From contig JAIQFA010000002.1 of NCBI GenBank assembly GCA_020073525.1, positions 62,001-126,000 of the forward strand: 64,000 bases of DNA, given 5' to 3'. Position 1 is the first letter of the stretch; each line of letters begins with the position of its first letter. A model generated the notes under the pieces. That model was not told where the DNA came from. It saw nothing but the letters and a program-made list of their open reading frames with translations, and did no database searches. This DNA is from Terriglobia bacterium. Its GTDB lineage: Bacteria > Acidobacteriota > Terriglobia > Terriglobales > Acidobacteriaceae. The position numbers and the translations under genes are program-made. This document shows positions 43,708 through 52,152 of this stretch, piece after piece.

Positions 43708-44700
43708 TTAAATCTTGAATGACTCCAGAGACTCGGCGGCAAACAGATCCGTGGGTTTCAGTAGACGTTTGGCGAGCCCCTGCCCGTAGGAGTAGCGCAG
43801 AAAAGTGCTCAGTGTGGCGACATTGGGCTCGAAGCCGTACGGCCAGAAGTCCTGCCCCATAAGCGCCCGCGTGTCCTCCACATGCCGGATGAGCCAAGGC
43901 AACATGTACTTGAGCGCGGCGGTCTGATAGAGATCCTGGTAGACCTCGCGCTGCGCATACACGAAAGCTTTGTAGAGGGATTGTGCGACCCAGGGATATT
44001 TTTCGTAGACTTCGCGCCGGATCACGAGCGTGTGCATGATGGGAAAGATCTTGGTGCGGAGATAGTATTCGCGCTCAACCGTCGGATAGTCCTCGAACAG
44101 TCGCTTCACCGATCCCGATCCGCGGTTGAATGTGGAGGGCATGCGCGCCGTGTAGAGGGCGTCAATTTCGCCCGCATCCAGCATGGCCGACAGGGTCTTG
44201 GTCTCGGGAATGGGCTCGAGATGAAATTCGGGCGGCAGGGAAAGCTTGAGTTTTTCGTGACGCCCCGGCTCTTCTTCTCCTCCATTGAAATACTTCACGC
44301 CGCTGACCGGGACGTTGTACTCGTCGTTGAGGATGCCGCGAATCCATACTCCGGCGGTCATCTGATATTCGGGAGTCCCTACACGCTTGCCGATCAAGTC
44401 TTTGGGTTCGCGGATTCCGCTGTTGCGGTTGATGTAAATGCAGGAATGTCGAAAGAAGCGTGAAGGGAAGACAGGGACCGCTATGAACGGGGGATTCTCG
44501 GAAAAAAGCGAGAGAACGTAGGATGAGAGAGACATCTCGGCGGCGTCAAATTCGTGGTGCCGCAACATGCGAAAGAAGGTTTCCTCGACTGGCAGGTTGA
44601 GGAACGTCAAATCGATCCCATCGACGGGGATACGGCCTTCCAGCAATCCTCGAACCCGATCGTAGTTCCAACACGCTAACGATAGCCGTAGTTTGCCCAT
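43708..44700 (-). CDS. 4,5-dihydroxyphthalate decarboxylase-like protein (Pht5-like, periplasmic-binding fold)
   Basis: 330 aa. The N-terminus LRLSLACWNYDRVRGLLEGR and the stretch LNLPVEETFFRMLRHHEFD-AAEMSLSSY closely match Pht5-type sequences, which yield protocatechuate from 4,5-dihydroxyphthalate. The fold belongs to the NMT1/TauA-like binding-protein superfamily, but no signal peptide is present, which favours a cytosolic enzyme over a transporter subunit. RBS GGGGAG. First gene of a leftward unit with a permease, divergent from iclR. Other decarboxylated aromatic acids are possible substrates. Confidence 0.78.
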   Translation of the reverse strand: MGKLRLSLACWNYDRVRGLLEGRIPVDGIDLTFLNLPVEETFFRMLRHHEFDAAEMSLSSYVLSLFSENPPFIAVPVFPSRFFRHSCIYINRNSGIREPKDLIGKRVGTPEYQMTAGVWIRGILNDEYNVPVSGVKYFNGGEEEPGRHEKLKLSLPPEFHLEPIPETKTLSAMLDAGEIDALYTARMPSTFNRGSGSVKRLFEDYPTVEREYYLRTKIFPIMHTLVIRREVYEKYPWVAQSLYKAFVYAQREVYQDLYQTAALKYMLPWLIRHVEDTRALMGQDFWPYGFEPNVATLSTFLRYSYGQGLAKRLLKPTDLFAAESLESFKI

Positions 44701-44735
44701 GATTCTCCCCTGCGATTGTCCCGTTACTTTACTTG

Positions 44736-44755
44736 TGCACTTGTGCGATTATCGC
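44736..44755. promoter_or_regulatory. Candidate IclR operator, site 1
   Basis: TGCAC-T-TGTGCGATTATCGC (44736-44755) lies 36-55 bp upstream of the Pht5-like start. Its core is repeated at 44832-44845 in the same orientation with one mismatch over 14 bp, and GCAC-TT-GTGC is palindromic. In other IclR systems (PcaU/PobR) direct or mixed repeats in divergent promoters are used. Confidence 0.6.
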
Positions 44756-44823
44756 TAATGTGGGCGTGAAAGTACTACTTGCAGGCGTTATGCGTCAAGA
44801 TAATTTTTAGAGTTTGCCAAATC

Positions 44824-44845
44824 TGCACAAATGTGCGAATATCGC
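44824..44845. promoter_or_regulatory. Candidate IclR operator, site 2
   Basis: TGCAC-AAA-TGTGCGAATATCGC (44824-44845), 17 bp before the iclR ATG at 44863; a direct repeat of site 1 with centres about 90 bp apart. Its position so close to the start suits autoregulation. Confidence 0.6.
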
Positions 44846-44862
44846 CGCCTGACTTTTCCCAA

Positions 44863-45708
44863 ATGAGCACTCCACTCAGATCTACTGAGTCCGACGAATC
44901 AATTCCTGCCGCTCCGTTAGGGAATGTGCCGAACGGGGAATTCTCCGCGTTGGAGGGCAATCCTGACTTCGTCTTGTCGCTGGCGCGCGGACTGAGGGTG
45001 ATTGAATCTTTCGAAGGACGATCCGAAGGTCAATCGGCCGCCGATATTTCGCGAACTACGCACCTGTCGCGCGCCGCGGTGAGACGGTGTTTGATTACGC
45101 TACAGATGCTGGGGTACGTGGAGTCGGTGGGGCGATCCTATCGGCTGCGAACTAGAGTTCTGAAGCTTGGTTTTTCCTATCTGTCGTCGAACGCCTTGCC
45201 GGCGATCGTTCAGCCCACTCTGGAGCGTATCACCGAACTCGTGCACGAATCGTGTTCCTTGAGTGTGCTCGATGACGAAGAGATCGTGTATATCGGGCGG
45301 TCGACAGCCAAGCGGGTGATGTCGGTGGGCCTGTCGGTCGGCAGCCGGTTGCCCGCTTATTGCACTTCGATGGGCCGAGTGCTGTTGGGGGCGCTCCCGG
45401 AAAGTGAGTTGACCAGGTATCTCGATCGGGTCGAACTCAAAGAACTCACACCCAAGACGATTACGGACAAGCATCTGCTCGGCGAGATTATTCGCCGCGT
45501 GCGAACCGATGGCTTCGCCGTTACCGACGAAGAACTCGAATTGGGCCTGCGCTCGATTGCGGTTCCGGTCAAGAATCATCAGCATCGCGTAGTGGCCGCC
45601 ATGAACATAGGAGTGCATGCGGCGCGCGTTTCTTCAGCAGAGATGATTCATCGCTTTCTGCCAATTCTTCAGGAAAATGCAGGGATGCTCGCGCCCTTAC
45701 TCCGATGA
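44863..45708 (+). CDS. IclR family transcriptional regulator (PcaR/PobR-like)
   Basis: 281 aa from the ATG at 44863; the longer frame to 44779 crosses the candidate operator and is rejected. Winged helix-turn-helix about residues 35-100 (SLARGLRVIESFEG, SAADISRTTHLSRAAVRRCL, MLGYVESVGRSYRLRTRVL), then the effector domain (ESCSLSVLDDEEIVYIGRS, LPAYCTSMGRVLLGAL, GFAVTDEELELGLRSIAVPV). This branch contains the regulators of protocatechuate/beta-ketoadipate and hydroxybenzoate genes. It heads the rightward aromatic cluster and probably controls both divergent units through the direct repeats upstream. Confidence 0.92.
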   Translation: MSTPLRSTESDESIPAAPLGNVPNGEFSALEGNPDFVLSLARGLRVIESFEGRSEGQSAADISRTTHLSRAAVRRCLITLQMLGYVESVGRSYRLRTRVLKLGFSYLSSNALPAIVQPTLERITELVHESCSLSVLDDEEIVYIGRSTAKRVMSVGLSVGSRLPAYCTSMGRVLLGALPESELTRYLDRVELKELTPKTITDKHLLGEIIRRVRTDGFAVTDEELELGLRSIAVPVKNHQHRVVAAMNIGVHAARVSSAEMIHRFLPILQENAGMLAPLLR

Positions 45709-45756
45709 CCGCGCGTGGCTGATGGATCGCATCAAAGTTTGAGAGGGGACAGACAA

Positions 45757-47700
45757 GTGGGGAAGTCCAAGAAAGATTCCGTGAACCGTCGAGATTTCAT
45801 CAAGGGCTCGGCCGCTGGCATGGCAGTGCTCGCTACCACCGCAGCGCCTCTGACCGCACAAACTTCCAAGTCGCAAGCGCCGCCCTCCAAGGGCGTGCCG
45901 CCCATGTCGAAGGAAGCGGAGACTGGGGATCCTTCGACCGCCGAAGTGCTCACTACCGAACGGCCGGGATCTGACTTCATGGTCGACGTCATCAAGTCGC
46001 TGGGCATCGAGTACATCGCCGCCAATCCCGGCTCCAGCTACCGCGGGCTGCACGAATCGGTGATCAACTACGGAGGCAACAAGAATCCGGAGTTCATCAC
46101 CTGCTGTCACGAAGAGTCGGCGGTCGGCATGGCGCATGGCTACTCGAAAATCGAAGGCAAGCCGATGGGCGTTTTCCTTCATGGAACGGTTGGGTTGCAA
46201 CATGGGTCGATGGCGATTTACAACGCCTTCTGCGACCGCGTGCCGATTTACATGACCATGGGCAACATGCTGGACGCAACCTTCCGCCGTCCCGGCCCGG
46301 AGTGGGATCACAGCGTGCAAGATGCGGCGGAGTTGGTACGGGACTTCGTGAAGTGGGACGACATGCCAGTTTCGCTCGGCCACTATGCGGAATCTGCCGT
46401 GCGCGCCTACAAGCTGGCGGTGACGCCTCCGTTTGAACCGGTGCTGCTGGTGGTTGACAGCGAACTGCAGGAGCGGGAAATCGAAGACCGGTCCAAGTTG
46501 CGCGTTCCGAAACTTACTGTGCCAACTCCTCCGCAGGGGGATTCGGGTTCGGTGAAGGAGACGGCGCGGTTGCTGGTGGCGGCGGAAAATCCGGTCATTA
46601 TCGCGGATCGCATGGCGCGCACACCGGCCGGTGTTGCGCTTCTGATTGAACTCGCGGAAACCCTGCAGGCGCCGGTGATTGATCAGGGAGCGCGCATGAA
46701 TTTTCCATCGCGCCATCCGCTGAACCAGTCGGAACGGGCCTTGGGGCTCATCCGCAATGCCGACGTGATTCTAGGTTTGGAGCTCACGGATTTCTGGGGC
46801 ACGATCAATAACTTCCGCGAGCAGTTGCATCGTTCCTCGGAACTGATGACCAGCCCGGGCGTGAAGCTGATCAGCATCACGGCTACCGATTTGTATTTGA
46901 AGAGCAACTACCAGGACTTCCAGCGCTACACCGAAATCGACTTGGCGATGGCGGCCGATGCGGAGGCAACGCTTCCGTCGTTGATTGAGGCGGTCAAGAG
47001 CCTCATCACCGACGATCGCAAGCGAGTGTATGAAGAGCGGGGCAAGGGCTTCGCAGCGGCCCGGCAGAAGGCGCTCGATCAGGCACGGACGGAAGCGACC
47101 TATGGATGGGATGCGAGTCCGATCAGCACGGCGCGGCTGTCGGCCGAGTTATGGGCGCAGATCAAGGACAAAGATTGGACGCTCGCCTCGGAAACCATCC
47201 CCTGGGTGAGCAACTGGCCGATGCGGCTCTGGTCGTTCGACAAGCATCATCAATCGATTGGAGGGGCGGGCGGTCACGGCATAGGCTACAGTGCTCCGGC
47301 GTCGCTGGGCGCCGCGCTGGCCAACAAGAAGCATGGCCGGCTGACCGTCACGATTCAATGCGATGGCGATCTGATGTACGCACCCGGAATTTTGTGGACA
47401 TCGGCGCATCACAAGATTCCGCTGCTGAGCATCATGCACAACAACCGGGGATGGCATCAGGAGTTAATGCACGTGCAGCGCATGGCCGATCGCCACAACC
47501 GCGGAATTGATCGCGCCACGATCGGCACTACCATCACCGGGCCGGAGATCGACTACGCCAAGCTGGCGCAAAGCATGGGCGTGCACGGTGAAGGGCCGAT
47601 CACCGATCCGAAGGATCTGGGGCCGGCGATTCAGCGGGCCGTTGCGGTTGTCGAAAAAGGAGAACCGGCACTGGTCGACGTGGTCACGCAGCCGCGCTAG
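45757..47700 (+). CDS. Tat-exported ThDP-dependent enzyme (acetolactate synthase / benzoylformate decarboxylase superfamily)
   Basis: 647 aa from a GTG at 45757 placed 7 nt after GAGAGGGGA. The N-terminus is a twin-arginine signal (SVNRRDFIKGSAAGMAVLA, RR at 11-12) with Ala-rich h-region, unusual for this normally cytosolic superfamily. The three ThDP domains follow: a PYR domain with catalytic Glu in CCHEESAVGMAHGY, a central domain (NPVIIADRMARTPAGVALL), and a PP domain with CDGDLMY and HNNRGW (the GDG-N25-NN motif, first Gly replaced by Cys). It should decarboxylate or carboligate a 2-oxo acid, presumably in the periplasm. Next to an exported cytochrome c and pca genes, an aromatic 2-oxo acid is an attractive guess. 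Substrate unknown. Confidence 0.82.
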   Translation: MGKSKKDSVNRRDFIKGSAAGMAVLATTAAPLTAQTSKSQAPPSKGVPPMSKEAETGDPSTAEVLTTERPGSDFMVDVIKSLGIEYIAANPGSSYRGLHESVINYGGNKNPEFITCCHEESAVGMAHGYSKIEGKPMGVFLHGTVGLQHGSMAIYNAFCDRVPIYMTMGNMLDATFRRPGPEWDHSVQDAAELVRDFVKWDDMPVSLGHYAESAVRAYKLAVTPPFEPVLLVVDSELQEREIEDRSKLRVPKLTVPTPPQGDSGSVKETARLLVAAENPVIIADRMARTPAGVALLIELAETLQAPVIDQGARMNFPSRHPLNQSERALGLIRNADVILGLELTDFWGTINNFREQLHRSSELMTSPGVKLISITATDLYLKSNYQDFQRYTEIDLAMAADAEATLPSLIEAVKSLITDDRKRVYEERGKGFAAARQKALDQARTEATYGWDASPISTARLSAELWAQIKDKDWTLASETIPWVSNWPMRLWSFDKHHQSIGGAGGHGIGYSAPASLGAALANKKHGRLTVTIQCDGDLMYAPGILWTSAHHKIPLLSIMHNNRGWHQELMHVQRMADRHNRGIDRATIGTTITGPEIDYAKLAQSMGVHGEGPITDPKDLGPAIQRAVAVVEKGEPALVDVVTQPR

Positions 47701-47734
47701 AAGAACGCGGCTTGGCATTTTTCAGGAGAAAGAT

Positions 47735-48166
47735 GTGAAGAGCGAAAACAGGAGTGATCTTTTCCGAGTGAATCTGCCTCCGGTAGGTGGTCTCGTCGCG
47801 CTCATCATTGCGGCAGCCGTTGTCCTACTGGTCGTGTGCATGCCGGTCGGCGCACAGACGGCTGCGAAGAGTGCTACGCCGGAGACTGCGGGTGGAAACG
47901 TCGAGAAGGGAAAGCAGTTGTACACAAGTGCCGGATGCTACGAGTGCCACGGGCGCGTAGGGCAAGGGTCGCGCTTCTCGGGCCCGCGTCTCGGCCCGCC
48001 GCCGATATCGCTTGGCGGATTCACGGACTATATCCGGCAGCCCAAGGGGCAGATGCCCCCGTACACGAACAAGGTTCTGTCCGACGCGGAACTGGCAGAC
48101 ATGTATGCTTTCCTGAAGTCCATTCCGCATCCGCCGCCGGCGAAGAGCATTCCGCTGCTGAATTAA
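47735..48166 (+). CDS. Membrane-anchored or exported single-heme cytochrome c
   Basis: 143 aa from the GTG at 47735, 5 nt after CAGGAGAA. An N-terminal hydrophobic segment (GGLVALIIAAAVVLLVVCMPVGA) may be cleaved or serve as anchor. The class-I cytochrome fold follows with one heme motif CYECH (68-72) and a likely axial Met in QMPPYT. It is 34 bp downstream of the ThDP gene and in the same operon as a two-subunit molybdenum hydroxylase, so it is a plausible electron acceptor for that enzyme in the periplasm. Confidence 0.88.
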   Translation: MKSENRSDLFRVNLPPVGGLVALIIAAAVVLLVVCMPVGAQTAAKSATPETAGGNVEKGKQLYTSAGCYECHGRVGQGSRFSGPRLGPPPISLGGFTDYIRQPKGQMPPYTNKVLSDAELADMYAFLKSIPHPPPAKSIPLLN

Positions 48167-48316
48167 AGAAGTGTCCTGCAGTTACTGGGATGCTGTGGGC
48201 TGGATATTGGCCTCTGTGGCGTGGTTGAAACTGTGTTCTTCGTGTAACAATTCGCGGATGGGCAAGCAAGGTCTCCTTCGAAAGTCCATGATCGCAGCAG
48301 CCAGGCGGAGGTTCGC

Positions 48317-49684
48317 ATGGCAGTGCGACTAATCGATAGCCTCGCGACTACGGCTGCGATGGAGAAACTCTTCTGCGACGAGTCGGTTCTCCAGGCAATG
48401 CTGGACTTCGAAGCGGCGCTGGCTCGCACCGAGGCCCGGCTGGGAATCATTCCGCAGTCTGCAGCCGACACCATCGCGAAATCCGCCGAGGCAAAGAATT
48501 TCGATTCCGCAGCGCTTGCCCGGGCGGCGCTGCGTGCAGGCACACCCGGAATTCCGCTGGTCAAGGCCCTCACGGAGCGAGTGCGCGCCATCGATGCCGG
48601 CGCGGCCGGATACGTCCACTGGGGTGCGACTAGCCAGGACGTCGCCGACACGGGACTGGTTCTTCTGCTCAAGCAGGCGCAGCTTGTTCTGGAATCTGAC
48701 CTCGCAAGACTCGAGCAGGCGCTGGAGCGGCTTTCCGAGCAACGCTCACATACCGTAATGCTGGGCCGGACGCTGATGCAGGCGGCTCCGCCTGTGACTT
48801 TCGGCCTTAAGGCTGCGGGCTGGTTGGCGGCGATCCGCCGCAGCCATGCGCACCTGCAATCTAGTTTTGCGGACGCGCTGGTCTTACAGTTTGGAGGCGC
48901 GGTGGGTACGTTGGCGGCGCTCGGCGATCAAGGGCTGGCGACGGCTCGCGCGCTGGCGGAGGATCTTGGCATCGGATGTCCTGATGCTCCGTGGCACACT
49001 CATCGCGACCGGCTGGCTGTGCTGGTATGTGCGCTCGGAGTCCTGACGGGCACGCTCGGAAAGATGGCCCGCGATATCAGTCTGCTGATGCAGAATGAAA
49101 TTGGTGAGGTAGCCGAGCCCGGCGGCGAGGGTCGTGGAGGATCGTCGACGATGCCGCACAAGCGCAATCCCATCGGCTCCACGGTGACGCTGGCGGCGGC
49201 CAATCGGGTCCCGGGTCTGGTTTCGAGTTTTTTGTCAGGAATGATTCAGGAAAACGAGCGGGGGGTTGGCGGCTGGCAGGCAGAGTGGCCTACGATGAGT
49301 GCAATCGTGCAGTCCGCCGGGCTTGCCGTGGCTTCGATGGCGGAAGTGGCCGAAGGTCTCACCGTTGACGCGGAGAAAATGCGAGCGAACATCGCGGCCA
49401 CCAATGGCGTTGTATTCGCCGAGCGCGCCATGATTCTTCTGGGCAAAGCGCTCGGACGCGACGTCGCCCACCGCGTTCTCGAAGAAGCAACCCGGCGAAG
49501 CGTGGCGCAAAGAAGGCACTTGGCAGAGGTGCTTGCTGAGATGCCTGAAGTCACGGATCATCTTGCCGCGGCGTCAATTCGCAGCTTGGAAGATTCGGAG
49601 CAGTATCTCGGGGTCGCAGACACTTTGCGGAAACAACTGTTGGCTGGCAATCCGCAACGGACCTCTAAAACAAAGAGGAAGTAA
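48317..49684 (+). CDS. pcaB: 3-carboxy-cis,cis-muconate cycloisomerase
   Basis: 455 aa, class-II fumarase/aspartase superfamily. The signature GGSSTMPHKRNP (about 274-285), the first conserved block YVHWGATSQDVADTG and the C-terminal ADLC-type domain are present, and the N-terminal half fits the PcaB branch, not adenylosuccinate lyase. It converts 3-carboxy-cis,cis-muconate to 4-carboxymuconolactone in protocatechuate catabolism. RBS GGAGG; its stop overlaps the next start (TAATG). Confidence 0.9.
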   Translation: MAVRLIDSLATTAAMEKLFCDESVLQAMLDFEAALARTEARLGIIPQSAADTIAKSAEAKNFDSAALARAALRAGTPGIPLVKALTERVRAIDAGAAGYVHWGATSQDVADTGLVLLLKQAQLVLESDLARLEQALERLSEQRSHTVMLGRTLMQAAPPVTFGLKAAGWLAAIRRSHAHLQSSFADALVLQFGGAVGTLAALGDQGLATARALAEDLGIGCPDAPWHTHRDRLAVLVCALGVLTGTLGKMARDISLLMQNEIGEVAEPGGEGRGGSSTMPHKRNPIGSTVTLAAANRVPGLVSSFLSGMIQENERGVGGWQAEWPTMSAIVQSAGLAVASMAEVAEGLTVDAEKMRANIAATNGVVFAERAMILLGKALGRDVAHRVLEEATRRSVAQRRHLAEVLAEMPEVTDHLAAASIRSLEDSEQYLGVADTLRKQLLAGNPQRTSKTKRK

Positions 49685-50844
49685 TGCCCTTCGTTAAGGT
49701 TGGCGACACGCGTTTGTTTTATCGGTTCGAGGGGATGGCCGGGCGTCCGGTCCTCGTGCTTTCCCATTCGATCGGAACGGACCATGCGATGTGGGATCTG
49801 CAGGTGCCGGACCTGCTCCCATATTTCCAGGTGCTGCGCTACGACACGCGAGGACATGGTGCATCGGACGCGCCGAAGGGCGACTATTCGGTAGCGCAAC
49901 TTGGCGCCGACGTGGTCTGCCTCGCCGACGCCCTGGGCATATCGAAATTCGCTTTCTGCGGTCTTTCCCTCGGCGGCGCCATCGGACAATGGGTGGCGGC
50001 GAATGCTCCGGATCGAGTCACCAGGCTGGTTCTCGCCAGCACCTCGCCACAATTTGGCCCGCGTACGAACTGGGATACGCGCATCGCAACCGTGCGGAAG
50101 GGCGGGATGGCGAGCATCGTTGACATGGCGATGCAACGCTTCTTTTCTCCAGAAACAATCCAGAATAGTCCCGAGGCGGCTTCGGTTCGGTCGTTGCTGC
50201 TGGGAACCGATCCGGAAGGGTACATCGGATGCTGCGCCGCATTGCGCGATGCGGAGCACGTTTCGTTGCTGCGAAAAATCAGCGTACCAACGCTCATCAT
50301 GGTGGGAGAGAAAGATGTTTCGACTCCATGGTCGGGCCACGGCGAGATTCTGGCTCGCGAGATCGCTGGTTCGCGGGTGGTCCACTTGCCGGCGGCTCAT
50401 GTTTCGAATATCGAGCGGCCACGCTCGTTCACTGCCGCGCTCCTGGAATTTCTGCGGCCGCAACCAGTGCCCTTCGAAGACCCCAAGCAAGCAGGTCTTG
50501 AGGTGCGGCGCGCGGTTCTCGGCGACACTCATGTCGACAAGGCGATTGCGAACACGACAGAATTGAACCGCGATTTTCAGGAGCTGATCACGCGTTATGC
50601 CTGGGGAACCATCTGGACACGTCCGGGTCTGAGCCGGCGCACCCGGCGGCTTCTGGTGCTGGCCATCACGGCGGCACTGGGAAGATGGGAAGAGTTCACG
50701 ATGCACGTTCGCGCCGGACTGGCTCACGAGCTGGAACTGTGCGACGTGAAGGAAGTTCTGCTGCAGACCGCGGTGTATGCGGGCGTGCCCGCGGCCAACA
50801 CCGGATTCCAGATTGTGAATGAGCAAATCAAGAATGCTCACTGA
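49684..50844 (+). CDS. pcaL: Fused beta-ketoadipate enol-lactone hydrolase and 4-carboxymuconolactone decarboxylase
   Basis: 386 aa. Residues 1-258 are an alpha/beta hydrolase of the PcaD type: nucleophile Ser in GLSLGG, Asp in GEKDVSTP, His in AAHVSN. Residues about 265-386 are a PcaC/CMD domain (RYAWGTIWTRPGLSRRTRRL, WEEFTMHVRAGL, LLQTAVYAGVPAANTGF). The single protein carries out decarboxylation and lactone hydrolysis to beta-ketoadipate; such PcaL fusions are known in Actinobacteria and some others. Translationally coupled to pcaB. Protocatechuate 3,4-dioxygenase (PcaGH) and the CoA transferase/thiolase are not in the window. Confidence 0.92.
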   Translation: MPFVKVGDTRLFYRFEGMAGRPVLVLSHSIGTDHAMWDLQVPDLLPYFQVLRYDTRGHGASDAPKGDYSVAQLGADVVCLADALGISKFAFCGLSLGGAIGQWVAANAPDRVTRLVLASTSPQFGPRTNWDTRIATVRKGGMASIVDMAMQRFFSPETIQNSPEAASVRSLLLGTDPEGYIGCCAALRDAEHVSLLRKISVPTLIMVGEKDVSTPWSGHGEILAREIAGSRVVHLPAAHVSNIERPRSFTAALLEFLRPQPVPFEDPKQAGLEVRRAVLGDTHVDKAIANTTELNRDFQELITRYAWGTIWTRPGLSRRTRRLLVLAITAALGRWEEFTMHVRAGLAHELELCDVKEVLLQTAVYAGVPAANTGFQIVNEQIKNAH

Positions 50845-50896
50845 CACAAATTGTGCGGGTAATCCTGCACTCGCATGAAGTTGAAACGAGGACGAA

Positions 50897-51625
50897 ATGA
50901 AACTGACGCTTGTTCTAGCTTGCCTGATTCTCGCCATCACCTCCTCCGCGCGTTCGGAGACAGCCACGCAGACGTTCACGACCTCGGCCGGACCGGTCAA
51001 AATCACGCCGCTCCTCCATGCCAGCACGCTGATCGAAGCGGGCGGGAAGACCATTTATCTCGATCCGGCAAAACCGGCGAAGTTGGGGGGGTACCCGAAA
51101 GCCGATCTGATTCTGATTACCGACATTCATCCCGATCACATGGATCCGGATTCGATCGCCGCCGTGAGCCAGGCGGGATCCGAAATTCTGGCCGCGCCTG
51201 CGGTGGTGGCCACCGTCAAGACTGCGAAGCCGATTGCCAACGGTGAAACGAAGACATGGCAGGGTTGGAGCATCGAAGCGATTCCCGCCTACAACCTCTC
51301 CCGCGGCCCAGCGCCGGGCAAACTCTTTCATGACAAGGGACGCGGTAACGGCTACGTGCTGACCTACGGTGGCGTGCGCTTTTACTTCTCCGGCGACACG
51401 GAAGGCGTTCCCGAAATGCGCGCACTGAAGAATATTGAAGTGGCATTCGTGTGCATGAACCTGCCCTATACCATGCCTCCCGATGAGGCCGCCGACGCCG
51501 TCAAAGCCTTCCATCCCAAGATCGTGATTCCGTATCACTACCGCGGATCGGATCTTTCCGTATTCCAGAAAAAACTGGAAGGGACAGGAATCGAGGTCCG
51601 AGTCCTCGATTGGTATCCCAAATAG
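50897..51625 (+). CDS. Secreted UlaG-like metallo-beta-lactamase-fold hydrolase
   Basis: 242 aa with a signal peptide (MKLTLVLACLILAITSSARS). MBL metal motifs: HASTLIEAGGKTIYLDP, DIHPDHMD (HxxxxDH variant), FSGDTEG and the final IPYHYRG. It belongs to the COG2220/UlaG branch, whose members hydrolyse lactones or phosphodiesters. Within a pca-type operon a periplasmic lactone or ester substrate is possible, but nothing in the sequence fixes it. RBS GAGGACG. Confidence 0.8.
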   Translation: MKLTLVLACLILAITSSARSETATQTFTTSAGPVKITPLLHASTLIEAGGKTIYLDPAKPAKLGGYPKADLILITDIHPDHMDPDSIAAVSQAGSEILAAPAVVATVKTAKPIANGETKTWQGWSIEAIPAYNLSRGPAPGKLFHDKGRGNGYVLTYGGVRFYFSGDTEGVPEMRALKNIEVAFVCMNLPYTMPPDEAADAVKAFHPKIVIPYHYRGSDLSVFQKKLEGTGIEVRVLDWYPK

Positions 51626-51687
51626 CCGCAGGGAGTCGAGAGTTCTTACATCTCCATGTTTCGATTTCCCTCGCCAGGAGTTAGGCC

Positions 51688-52152
51688 ATGGCAAAGATAT
51701 CGCTGAAGGTCAACGGTCACCTGCGAGTCGTTGACACCGACCCTGATGTCCCTCTTCTTTATGTGCTGCGCAATGATCTGGGGCTGAACGGGCCGCGATT
51801 TGGTTGCGGCCTTTCGCAGTGCGGCGCTTGCACGGTGATTATCAATAAGAAGACGGTCCGGTCTTGCATGATGCCGGTTTCGGCGGTACACAACCAAATC
51901 ATCACCACCTTGGAAGGTCTCGGCAGCGTCGCCCATCCTCACCCCCTGCAGAAAGCATTCGTCGAAGAGCAAGCGGCGCAGTGCGGGTTTTGCATGAACG
52001 GCATTGTCATGACTGCAAAGGTGCTGCTTGATGCGAATCCCCATCCTTCCGAATCGGAGATCAAGCAGGCGCTGGATGATGTGCTATGCCGGTGCGGCAG
52101 CCATCTGCGAGTGGTCCGTGCCATTCAGCGGGCGGCTAAGGAGATGGCATGA
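51688..52152 (+). CDS. Molybdenum hydroxylase small subunit, two [2Fe-2S] clusters (IorA/CoxS-like)
   Basis: 154 aa. Plant-type ferredoxin cluster ligands C40, C45, C48 and C60, and the second cluster C99, C102, C134 and C136 (CGFC ... CRCG) are all present. It passes electrons from the Mo centre to an external acceptor. No signal peptide, as expected for a subunit exported as a passenger of the Tat-tagged large subunit. RBS CAGGAG; its stop overlaps the start of the large subunit. Confidence 0.94.
   Translation: MAKISLKVNGHLRVVDTDPDVPLLYVLRNDLGLNGPRFGCGLSQCGACTVIINKKTVRSCMMPVSAVHNQIITTLEGLGSVAHPHPLQKAFVEEQAAQCGFCMNGIVMTAKVLLDANPHPSESEIKQALDDVLCRCGSHLRVVRAIQRAAKEMA

Noticed and set aside
49558..51054. 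498-codon open frame on the minus strand
   Set aside because: Antisense to pcaB and pcaL, both of which have full catalytic motifs and overlapping start/stop.
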